Source of the DNA: Marinilabiliales bacterium
GTDB lineage: Bacteria; Bacteroidota; Bacteroidia; Bacteroidales; BM523
DNA length: 5,956 bases
Direction of reading: 5' to 3'
Assembly (NCBI GenBank): GCA_002869425.1
Contig: PKSZ01000695.1
Span: 1-5,956 of the forward strand
Part shown: positions 1 through 5,956 of the stretch, in pieces
Position numbering within the stretch: the stretch's first letter is position 1
Layout of the letters: each line of letters opens with the position of its first letter
Notes under the pieces: generated by a model
The model's database searches: none
Told to the model about the DNA's origin: nothing
Seen by the model: the letters and a program-made list of their open reading frames with translations, nothing else
Translations under genes and position numbers: made by a program

Positions 1-2940
1 CCATCACTGGATGCAAAAGCAGATAACTTGGATGCTCAAACCATTTGTCCCTCAGGAACTGTATCTTTAACCGCAAACCCATCTGGCGGAACGAACTGCG
101 GAACATGGAAATATGCATGGTATACAGGAGATGGAACTGGCAGCACGTATTACAATGGAACTACATGGACAAATGCTGAAAACTATAATACTTCCTGGTC
201 GACAATTGCATCCGTAAGTCCTGCCTCCACAACAACCTACAAAGCAAAAGTAAGATGTACTACCACTACTTCTTGTACGAGTACTGATGCAACGGGAGTA
301 ACTGTAACAGTAGGTACCGCACCGGCAATTTCTTCTCAGCCCTCAAATACAACAGCATGTGAAGGAACCAATACCAATTTTTCTGTAACTGCCAGCGGTG
401 CTGGTCTGACTTATCAATGGCAGGTAGATACAGGTTCTGGGTTTTCAGATATAACAACAGCCGGTTCAAATCCAAGCTATTCCGGGTATAACTCTGCCAC
501 ATTAACTCTAGGTTCTATCTCAACAGGAAATGATGGTTATGCTTATCGGTGTGTAGTTTCTGGAAGCTGTGGCTCAGATGTTACATCCAATTCAGCATCC
601 TTAACCATTAATGAAAATGCAAGTATTTCTTTACACCCCTCAAATGTAACAATTTGTGAAGGACTAAACACCAACTTTTCATGTACAGCCAGTGGTACGG
701 GTTTAACATATCAATGGCAAGTAAACACAGGAAGTGGTTATAACAATATTAACGCAGCAGGGACTAACCCAAGCTATGCAGGATATACCTCTGCAACACT
801 TAATTTAAACGGAGTAATCTCTGGAAATAATGGATATTTATATCGTTGTGTTATCAGTGGCACATGCTCTAATACAACATCAAATGCAGCTAGTTTAACA
901 GTAAACACCAGTCCAATTATATCAGGCCATCCTTCGAATAGTAGTGTTTGCCCTGGAGATAACACTTCGTTTACAAGCACCGCAGCAGGAACAGGAATTT
1001 CATACCAATGGGAGGTCAATACAGGTAGCGGTTGGAGTTCAATATCTACAGCAGGTTCAGATCCTGTCTATTCCAATTATTCAACAGCAACACTGGGTTT
1101 AAACAATGTAATAAGTGGCAATGATGGAAACCTTTATCATTGTGTAGTAACAGGAACCTGTGGTACTGCAACATCCAATTCAGCCACATTGAGCCTAAAT
1201 AACCCACCAGTAGTTACTACTCATCCTACAAGTGAAGCATGCTATTCTGGTCAAAATGTTAGCTTTACGGTTGCCGGTACTGGTACAGGCCTTACATACC
1301 AATGGCAGCAAGATGCCGGTAGCGGATTTGCAAATTTATCAAATGGAGGAATCTATTCTGGTGTATCTACCAACACATTAACTCTTACTGGTGTAACTCC
1401 AGCAATGGATCAATATAAATATAGGTGCATAATATCAGGTACATGCTCTCCTTCAGCAACATCTAACTCAGGGACGCTAACTGTTGGTACTGCTTCAGGA
1501 TCTTTTATTGCAGGAAACTATATGAGAGTAGAATCAGGCTACATGTACGTAGTTGGAGGTCTATTGGGTGATATTACAATTGATGGGACATTGATTAATA
1601 ATGGCTATATTATTCTCGAAGGGGACTGGGACAACAATAATGTTTATACAGCTGATGCCAATTCAACTGTAGAGTTCAGAGGAAACAATATCCAAAATAT
1701 CTCTTCAAATAATCACGATTTTGGAAAGGTATTAATCAACAATGCAATTGCACCAAGTGCAGCCGATGGTATAGTTTTGCAAGATGATATGGAGATTTCA
1801 ACGGAATTGAAACTCACAGACGGCTCTGTAATTACTGATGGTAATACCTTATTGATTTCTTCAACTTCAGGAAATGCAGTTATTGAGGGAAGTGGTAATA
1901 CAAATTATGTAAATAGTTTTGTTTATGGCACCATCACACGAAATATAGCTACAAATACAGATATATATGATTTTCCAGTGGGTTCTGCTACTACAGCATA
2001 TCTTGCCGAATTAAAAAATAATAGTATGACAGGCTCAATATCGCCTATTTCTGCTACATTTGAATTAGGAGCTCCTGCTAATGCACAACTGGGAATTACC
2101 GATCTTTCAGACGGAGGTACATCTTATGTTGCTTTAAATACTGGAGGGACATGGGATATTTCAACAAATGGCAATAATCAGCCATCTGGAGGCTCTTATG
2201 ATTTAAAACTCTATTTTAGCGATTTTACAGGACTTGCAGATAATAAATTTGGCATTGTTACACGATCTGATCATTCCGTTGCATGGAGCTTACTGGGAAC
2301 TTATCAATTAACCACCGTTGCATCTGGTTATGCATACAGAACAGCAATGCCTTCATTTTCAAAAAAAGGTATTGCGATGTCTTTCAACCCACTGCCTGTA
2401 GAATTAGTTTCTTATCAAATTGAATGCGAAAAGAATAGAAAAAAAATACACTGGAACACAGCAAGTGAAAATAACAATGATTATTTCATGCTTGATAAAA
2501 GTTATGATGGATATTATTTTGAGAATATTGCATTAATCCCAGCAATAGGTAATTCGAATAAAATAACCTACTATGAATACTATGATGCTGAGCCTAAAAA
2601 AGATGCATACTACAAATTAAGTCAAACTGACTATGACGGAACATTCACAGAACTTGGAATAGTTAAAGCCAATTGTTCAAATTTGAATCTCAATGATTTT
2701 TCTATTGAGAATATATATTACACAAATAACAATCTTAATGTCGTTCTGAACACAAATATTGAAGGGATGTATAATTATGAGATAATTGATGCTATTGGCC
2801 GAAAAATACATAATAAGGAAATTGCTATTCCAAATGCAGCCAATTCATTTAATATCCCTACTCAAAAATTGGCACAAGGGGTCTACTTATTTGTTTTACA
2901 AAACGAAAAAAACACAGTTACTTATAGATTTAAATATTAA
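1..2940 (+). CDS. T9SS-exported surface adhesin with Ig-like repeats (5'-truncated)
   Basis: Partial gene: the frame is open from base 1 with no convincing start, so only the C-terminal 979 residues are present (numbered from the window edge). Residues about 1-105 are Thr/Ser/Gly-rich and resemble the linker modules of large Bacteroidota adhesins (SPASTTTYKAKV near 75-86). Residues 106-496 are four tandem Ig-like repeats, each with YQW and Y(R/H)C motifs. Residues about 497-797 are beta-rich with Asn/Gly-containing strands (GYIILEGDWDNNN, STVEFRG), like the stalk regions of secreted Bacteroidota proteins. From 798, LPVELVSYQ followed by KIHWNTASENNNDYF is a fibronectin-like module that often precedes the sorting signal. 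Residues about 899-979 look like a type A T9SS C-terminal domain (YEIIDAIGRKIHN, LAQGVYLFVLQN, basic end). The protein is expected to cross the outer membrane by T9SS and be attached or released at the surface. Adhesion is inferred from architecture; no enzymatic domain is visible. It is likely the first gene seen of an operon with the next two genes. Confidence 0.88.
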   Translation, partial: PSLDAKADNLDAQTICPSGTVSLTANPSGGTNCGTWKYAWYTGDGTGSTYYNGTTWTNAENYNTSWSTIASVSPASTTTYKAKVRCTTTTSCTSTDATGVTVTVGTAPAISSQPSNTTACEGTNTNFSVTASGAGLTYQWQVDTGSGFSDITTAGSNPSYSGYNSATLTLGSISTGNDGYAYRCVVSGSCGSDVTSNSASLTINENASISLHPSNVTICEGLNTNFSCTASGTGLTYQWQVNTGSGYNNINAAGTNPSYAGYTSATLNLNGVISGNNGYLYRCVISGTCSNTTSNAASLTVNTSPIISGHPSNSSVCPGDNTSFTSTAAGTGISYQWEVNTGSGWSSISTAGSDPVYSNYSTATLGLNNVISGNDGNLYHCVVTGTCGTATSNSATLSLNNPPVVTTHPTSEACYSGQNVSFTVAGTGTGLTYQWQQDAGSGFANLSNGGIYSGVSTNTLTLTGVTPAMDQYKYRCIISGTCSPSATSNSGTLTVGTASGSFIAGNYMRVESGYMYVVGGLLGDITIDGTLINNGYIILEGDWDNNNVYTADANSTVEFRGNNIQNISSNNHDFGKVLINNAIAPSAADGIVLQDDMEISTELKLTDGSVITDGNTLLISSTSGNAVIEGSGNTNYVNSFVYGTITRNIATNTDIYDFPVGSATTAYLAELKNNSMTGSISPISATFELGAPANAQLGITDLSDGGTSYVALNTGGTWDISTNGNNQPSGGSYDLKLYFSDFTGLADNKFGIVTRSDHSVAWSLLGTYQLTTVASGYAYRTAMPSFSKKGIAMSFNPLPVELVSYQIECEKNRKKIHWNTASENNNDYFMLDKSYDGYYFENIALIPAIGNSNKITYYEYYDAEPKKDAYYKLSQTDYDGTFTELGIVKANCSNLNLNDFSIENIYYTNNNLNVVLNTNIEGMYNYEIIDAIGRKIHNKEIAIPNAANSFNIPTQKLAQGVYLFVLQNEKNTVTYRFKY
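316..1488 (+). repeat. Four tandem Ig-like protein repeats encoded in the adhesin gene
   Basis: The repeat units are at 316-612, 613-906, 907-1200 and 1201-1488, giving 99, 98, 98 and 96 residues. Each follows the same order: a Pro/Ser start with HPSN or QPSN, a first Cys (residues 120, 219, 317, 414), GLTYQWQ or a close variant, a GSG turn, a Leu-rich strand (SATLTL or similar), Y(R/H)C (184, 283, 381, 476), a third Cys exactly six residues later (190, 289, 387, 482), then SNxxxL. The DNA has diverged while the protein pattern is kept, so these are old duplications under selection and not a recent tandem array. Unit 4 lacks the AGSNPSY segment and is the most divergent. Unit 2 has one extra Cys (228). 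Confidence 0.85.
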
Positions 2941-2951
2941 TACTACATATT

Positions 2952-4052
2952 ATGAAGCCAATAAAAATAAATATTAAAAAGGTTCAAAAAACAATTTGGT
3001 TATTGGTTATTATTCTATTGCCTTATTTATGTTTAAGTCAGGTTTCTATTAATACAAATGGTGCAGCTCCTGATGCATCCTCAATGTTAGATGTTACCTC
3101 AACTAACAGCGGCATTCTAATTCCGAGAATGACTCAGGTTCAGCGTAATGCCATTAGTTCACCAGCAACAGGCCTACTAATATACCAAACAGACAACTCT
3201 CCTGGATTTTATTATTACGATGGTTCTACCTGGTCGCAAGTTGGCAAAGCAGGGTGGGACCTAACTGGAAATACAGGAACAACCGCAGGAACTAATTTTG
3301 TTGGAACAACAGATGGAACTGATCTGGTTGTTAAAACAAACAATACAGAACGGATGAGAATCACAAGCACTGGCAAAGTTGGTATAGGAGATTCCTCACC
3401 TAGTAGCGCGCTTACAGTTGGAGCCAGTGATCAATTTCAGGTGGATGCAAGTGGTGACATTGTAAAAATTGATGGAGTTACATATGACTGGCCTTCAGCC
3501 AACGGAACAGGAACACTTTTAAATGATGGATCAGGAAATCTTACATGGGCAGGTGTAGGGTGGCAAAAAGTTGCATATGTTGATTTAGTTAATGAAACTT
3601 CTTATACTGTAACTGGGTTAAATGGAAACACAGATATTGGATATAAGATTATTTTGGTAGGAACTCATGCTTCGGCTAGTGGTTCACAACTTGCATATGT
3701 AAGGCCAAACGGCGATGCAAACAGCTCTAATTATGCCACATCAGTTGACGGATATGCTGTTGCTTCATCATCAGACACATGGTTTAATGACCCATATGGT
3801 GGTGCAGGAATGCTACTGTGGGCAACATATTCAACAGACAGAGTAACTGCTGATGGAATTTTTAATGCTGGAACAGGTCAACAACGACATGTTGTAACGA
3901 GATATAGCTTGTATAACGCCGGACTTGGCGACACCTTTATTAACCTTTCTGCAGGTGTGTGGAAGAATACTACGACAAACATTACTAGCTTACAATTTAT
4001 TTTTCAGGGCTCAGGATTTACAGGAAAATTAATTATTTATGCAATGAGATAA
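2952..4052 (+). CDS. Secreted tail-fibre-like protein
   Basis: A 366-residue protein. Residues 1-29 are a Sec signal peptide (basic start, hydrophobic WLLVIILLPYL core) with likely cleavage before Gln30 (CLS/Q). Residues 30-98 carry the well-known Bacteroidota fibre-like N-terminal block: QVSINTNGAAPDASSMLDV, GILIPRMT (54-61), RNAISSPATGLLIYQTD, then GFYYYDGSTW (85-94). Residues 102-156 contain WDLTGNTGT, NNTERMRI and GKVGIGDSSP, a segment recurring in phage-tail-like and trimeric fibre proteins. Residues 175-199 (GVTYDWPSANGTG, NDGSGNLTW) are another recurrent fibre motif. Residues 203-366 form a separate beta-rich C-terminal domain. The S74 intramolecular chaperone often found at this position is not recognisable, nor is a T9SS sorting domain. 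The ATG at 2952 is chosen because it begins the signal peptide and lies 11 bp after the adhesin stop, so the genes are probably cotranscribed. Role inferred: periplasmic or extracellular fibre, possibly ligand-binding. Exact function is unknown. Confidence 0.82.
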   Translation: MKPIKINIKKVQKTIWLLVIILLPYLCLSQVSINTNGAAPDASSMLDVTSTNSGILIPRMTQVQRNAISSPATGLLIYQTDNSPGFYYYDGSTWSQVGKAGWDLTGNTGTTAGTNFVGTTDGTDLVVKTNNTERMRITSTGKVGIGDSSPSSALTVGASDQFQVDASGDIVKIDGVTYDWPSANGTGTLLNDGSGNLTWAGVGWQKVAYVDLVNETSYTVTGLNGNTDIGYKIILVGTHASASGSQLAYVRPNGDANSSNYATSVDGYAVASSSDTWFNDPYGGAGMLLWATYSTDRVTADGIFNAGTGQQRHVVTRYSLYNAGLGDTFINLSAGVWKNTTTNITSLQFIFQGSGFTGKLIIYAMR

Positions 4053-4063
4053 TACACATTATT

Positions 4064-4510
4064 ATGAAAACGATATATACCTACATAATCATATTAAGTC
4101 TAACTTTTGTTTCTAGTTCCATTTTTGCTCAGAAGCACCAAAAGATAAACAACCTAGTTTTTCCCAATGGAACAATTCTATCGAGTAGCGACGGAACAAA
4201 AGTTGGGAAACTAGTTCCTGCTTCATTTGACACACGAAATTTAATGGTTGGTGTATACCTTAATCAGGGAAATAGTAACTCCAGCGAAATGGCTCGTATT
4301 GAAAGTAAGCTTGTAACCGATGGAGTAAGAAATGTAAAAGTTAATTCCGAAAATGGAAAAATAAAAAAAGGAGATCCTATTACATCCTCTTCTACTCCAG
4401 GTGAAGGAATGAAGGCTACTGAATCAGGGATAATACTTGGAATTGCCACAGAAGATGCAACCAATGGATACGTTCAAGTTAGAATTTTAATTCAATACTT
4501 GAAATTATAG
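4064..4510 (+). CDS. Small secreted beta-domain protein, possible fibre partner
   Basis: A 148-residue protein with a clear Sec signal peptide (MKTIYTYIIILSLTFVSSSIFA, cleavage before Gln23). Residues 28-80 are a mixed segment (NLVFPNGTILSSSDG) without a family I can name. Residues about 83-143 contain VNSENGKIKKGDPITSSS (93-110), TPGEGMKA (111-118), then GIILGIATED (122-131) and GYVQVRILI. I recognise this as a recurrent small beta domain usually found near the C-terminus of large bacterial fibre or repeat proteins; I cannot assign it a catalytic role. The protein has no T9SS sorting domain, no lipobox and no transmembrane segment beyond the signal peptide. It starts 11 bp after the fibre-like gene and is the last gene of the apparent operon. 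A complex with the preceding protein is inferred from position and domain type only. Confidence 0.72.
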   Translation: MKTIYTYIIILSLTFVSSSIFAQKHQKINNLVFPNGTILSSSDGTKVGKLVPASFDTRNLMVGVYLNQGNSNSSEMARIESKLVTDGVRNVKVNSENGKIKKGDPITSSSTPGEGMKATESGIILGIATEDATNGYVQVRILIQYLKL

Positions 4511-4529
4511 ACAAATACATTTCAGTTTT
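4499..4529 (+). terminator. Weak terminator-like hairpin after the surface operon
   Basis: TTGAAAT (4499-4505) can pair with ATTTCAG (4519-4525; the outermost pair is G-U) around a 13-nt loop, followed by TTTTC. The same left arm can instead pair perfectly with ATTTCAA (4538-4544), followed by TATTTTT. The stems are short and AT-rich, and the left arm overlaps the end of the coding sequence, so termination here would be inefficient. No better candidate lies before the PhoH gene. Confidence 0.22.
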
Positions 4530-4554
4530 CACCTTAGATTTCAATATTTTTAAC

Positions 4555-4585
4555 TTTGTTTCATACGAAACAATGATTAAGTTTG
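4555..4585 (+). promoter_or_regulatory. Bacteroidota-type promoter for the PhoH gene
   Basis: TTTG at 4555-4558 (-33 element) and TAAGTTTG at 4578-4585 (-7 element) are separated by 19 nt. This fits the known Bacteroidota primary sigma factor consensus TTTG, about 17-23 nt, TAnnTTTG. Transcription would start near 4590, leaving a leader of roughly 20 nt before the ATG at 4611. A second TAnnTTTG match, TAACTTTG at 4551-4558, overlaps the -33 element but has only a poor upstream partner (TTTT at 4526-4529). Together these support separate expression of the PhoH gene from the surface operon. Confidence 0.62.
4556..4573. repeat. Perfect inverted repeat inside the promoter spacer
   Basis: TTGTTTC (4556-4562), ATAC, GAAACAA (4567-4573): a 7-bp perfect palindrome with a 4-nt centre. 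It lies almost wholly between the -33 and -7 elements of the predicted PhoH promoter and shares three bases with the -33 TTTG. The position suits a repressor operator. If transcription starts at the upstream TAACTTTG, it would instead form a leader hairpin. No regulator is encoded in the window. Confidence 0.45.
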
Positions 4586-4610
4586 GTATGTTCATTAATC
4601 AATTAAAATA

Positions 4611-5927
4611 ATGGCTAAGAAAAAAAAGATATCAAAAATTTTTGTTCTGGACACCAATGTGTTACTGCATGATTTCAAATGTATTTATCGTTTTGAAGAA
4701 AACGACATTGTAATCCCAATTGTTGTTCTTGAAGAATTGGATAAGTTCAAAAAAGGCAATGATCAAATCAATTATCACGCAAGAGAATTTACTCGTGAGC
4801 TGGATAAACTATCCGGCGATACATTGTTAACAGAGGGTATCTCTTTAGGTGAGGGAGAAGGAAAACTAACCGTTGAAACAGGAAAAGCTTTTTCAGAAGA
4901 AGTTAGTAACTCATTTCCAGAAAAAACACCCGACCACAGAATATTATCTATTGCTTTATTCACAAAAGAGAAAAATAAAACAAGACAAGTTATTCTTGTA
5001 ACCAAAGATATTAACCTGAGAATGAAAGCAAAATCATTGGGAATACAAGCTCAGGATTATGAAAGTGATAAAGTAAGAAATATTGAGGTTTTAAATGAGG
5101 GAGTTAAAATCCATGATAATTTTAGCAGCACGGCTATTTCCAAACTATACGACTCATACGAGGGTGTTCCTATTGAAGAGTTTAAGTTTAAAGAAGTACC
5201 ATCTGCTCATGAATATTTTATTCTGCGAAGTAGCAAATCCAGTGCATTGGCCCATTACGATGGTAAAACACAAATGGTGAACCGGGTGGAGAAATTCACT
5301 ACTTATGGTATTGATCCAAGAAATGCGGAACAAACATTCTCGGTAGATGCCCTTACCCGTAACGACATACAACTGGTTGCTTTAACCGGCAAAGCAGGAA
5401 CTGGAAAAACATTACTTGCACTTGCAGCAGCTCTTTACCAGCGCAAAAGATTTACACAAGTTCTACTGGCAAGACCCATTGTTCCTCTGGCAAATCGAGA
5501 TCTTGGTTATCTCCCTGGAGATGTTAAAGATAAAATTGGTCCTTACATGGCTCCTTTATTTGATAACTTATCCGTTATCAAGCACAACTTCAAATCCAAC
5601 AGTCAGGAATACGCAAAAATTGAGGAAATGGTCAAAGATGAGAAACTTATCATTACTCCACTTGCCTATATCAGAGGAAGAAGCCTTTCCAATGTATTCT
5701 TTATTATTGATGAAGCACAAAACCTTACTCCACATGAAATAAAAACAATTATTACACGAGCCGGAGAAGGAACTAAGCTTGTATTTACCGGCGATATTCA
5801 GCAAATAGACTCCCCTTATCTGGATGAAAAATCCAATGGACTTTCATATATGGTTGACAGAATGAAAGGTCAGGATCTATTTGCACATGTACACCTTGTA
5901 AAAGGAGAACGAAGTTATCTCGCATAA
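4611..5927 (+). CDS. PIN-PhoH family ATPase (PhoH2/YlaK type)
   Basis: A 438-residue cytoplasmic protein with two domains. Residues about 8-150 are a PIN nuclease domain: FVLDTNVLLHD with Asp14, VVLEELDKFKKG with Glu41/Glu42, TPDHRIL with Asp108, and LVTKDINLRMKA with Asp133, so the acidic metal site looks intact. Residues about 235-438 are the PhoH P-loop ATPase: Walker A GKAGTGKT (260-267), ARPIVPLANRDLGYLPGD (287-304), PLAYIRGRSL (350-359), Walker B FFIIDEAQNL (363-372) and VFTGDIQQID (391-400). In the related mycobacterial PhoH2, PIN and PhoH together give ATP-dependent RNA unwinding and cleavage; the same role here is inferred. The ATG at 4611 (MAKKKKISKIF) is the natural family start and no Shine-Dalgarno is evident. 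The protein ends at GERSYLA, about seven residues short of the usual family end, and the missing residues are encoded in frame after the stop. The core domains are intact, so function may be retained. Confidence 0.95.
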   Translation: MAKKKKISKIFVLDTNVLLHDFKCIYRFEENDIVIPIVVLEELDKFKKGNDQINYHAREFTRELDKLSGDTLLTEGISLGEGEGKLTVETGKAFSEEVSNSFPEKTPDHRILSIALFTKEKNKTRQVILVTKDINLRMKAKSLGIQAQDYESDKVRNIEVLNEGVKIHDNFSSTAISKLYDSYEGVPIEEFKFKEVPSAHEYFILRSSKSSALAHYDGKTQMVNRVEKFTTYGIDPRNAEQTFSVDALTRNDIQLVALTGKAGTGKTLLALAAALYQRKRFTQVLLARPIVPLANRDLGYLPGDVKDKIGPYMAPLFDNLSVIKHNFKSNSQEYAKIEEMVKDEKLIITPLAYIRGRSLSNVFFIIDEAQNLTPHEIKTIITRAGEGTKLVFTGDIQQIDSPYLDEKSNGLSYMVDRMKGQDLFAHVHLVKGERSYLA

Positions 5928-5948
5928 TTAGCTAGTAATCTACTATAG
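5928..5948 (+). other. In-frame remnant of the PhoH C-terminus beyond the stop
   Basis: After TAA (5925-5927) the same frame reads L-A-S-N-L-L and then TAG (5946-5948). PhoH-family proteins commonly finish with GERSxLAxLAxxLL, so GERSYLA-stop-LASNLL matches the expected end with one residue replaced by the stop. A GAA (Glu) or CAA (Gln) codon at 5925 would become TAA by one base change. Confidence 0.7.
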
Positions 5949-5956
5949 TAAAAGCG

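Noticed and set aside
28..30. TTG at 28 as the start of the adhesin
   Set aside because: The frame is open back to base 1, no signal peptide follows, and the protein is clearly internal sequence; the true start is outside the window.
266..1019. Minus-strand open frames opposite the Ig-repeat region (266-502 and 774-1019)
   Set aside because: They lie antisense to a clear coding repeat array, show no recognisable domains or signals, and are explained by the composition of the repeats.
2786..2977. Short + strand open frame overlapping the adhesin end and the next gene start
   Set aside because: It is out of frame with both recognised genes and has no domain or signal peptide; the flanking frames are clearly the coding ones.
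3018..3041. Possible lipoprotein signal around Cys27 of the fibre-like protein
   Set aside because: The residues before the Cys are P-Y-L, which does not fit a lipobox; S/Q cleavage after residue 29 is the better reading.
4264..4464. Minus-strand open frame inside the small secreted protein gene
   Set aside because: The + strand product has a signal peptide and a recurrent domain motif; the antisense frame has neither.
5095..5804. Several overlapping open frames on both strands within the PhoH gene
   Set aside because: The PhoH frame has intact PIN and Walker motifs throughout; the others are shadows of it.
1..5956. CRISPR array, tRNA, rRNA, insertion sequence or phage integration site
   Set aside because: No regular short direct repeats with spacers, no cloverleaf or rRNA-like segment, no transposase and no terminal inverted repeats were seen. 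The phage-like motifs in gene 2 are typical of chromosomal Bacteroidota secreted proteins and do not indicate a prophage.

Overview
The window reads as Bacteroidota DNA, probably from a free-living gliding or biofilm-forming lineage. The sequence is AT-rich. The first protein carries immunoglobulin-like adhesin repeats and a C-terminal domain typical of type IX secretion (T9SS). The second carries an N-terminal block that is very common in secreted Bacteroidota fibre-like proteins. The one real intergenic region has a Bacteroidota-type promoter (TTTG, 19 nt, TAnnTTTG). Start codons lack strong Shine-Dalgarno sequences, as is usual in this phylum. Genus and species cannot be read from the window. 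All four genes are on the + strand.

Region 1 (1-4510) is a compact surface or extracellular cassette of three genes separated by only 11 bp each, so probably one operon. Gene 1 (1-2940) enters the window already open and is the C-terminal 979 residues of a larger T9SS-exported adhesin. It has a Thr/Ser-rich N-terminal stretch, four tandem Ig-like repeats of about 98 residues, a beta-rich stalk, a fibronectin-like module and a T9SS sorting domain. Gene 2 (2952-4052) is a 366-residue signal-peptide protein built like a phage-tail-fibre or trimeric fibre protein, with a distinct 164-residue C-terminal beta domain. Gene 3 (4064-4510) is a 148-residue signal-peptide protein whose second half has a VNSENGKIKKGDPITSSS-type motif. 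In other bacteria I associate that motif with the ends of larger fibre proteins.

Region 2 (4511-4610) is a 100 bp spacer. It holds a weak terminator-like hairpin, a good Bacteroidota promoter and a perfect 7-bp inverted repeat lying between the two promoter elements. Region 3 (4611-5927) is a housekeeping-type PIN-PhoH ATPase gene with its own promoter, functionally unrelated to the surface cassette.

The clearest anomaly is at the end of the PhoH gene. The TAA stop is followed in frame by LASNLL and then a TAG, and this is the usual end of this family (GERSxLAxLAxxLL). The gene therefore seems to have gained a premature stop seven residues before the ancestral end. The surface cassette may form an extracellular fibre or adhesin assembly, but the window does not prove a new system.
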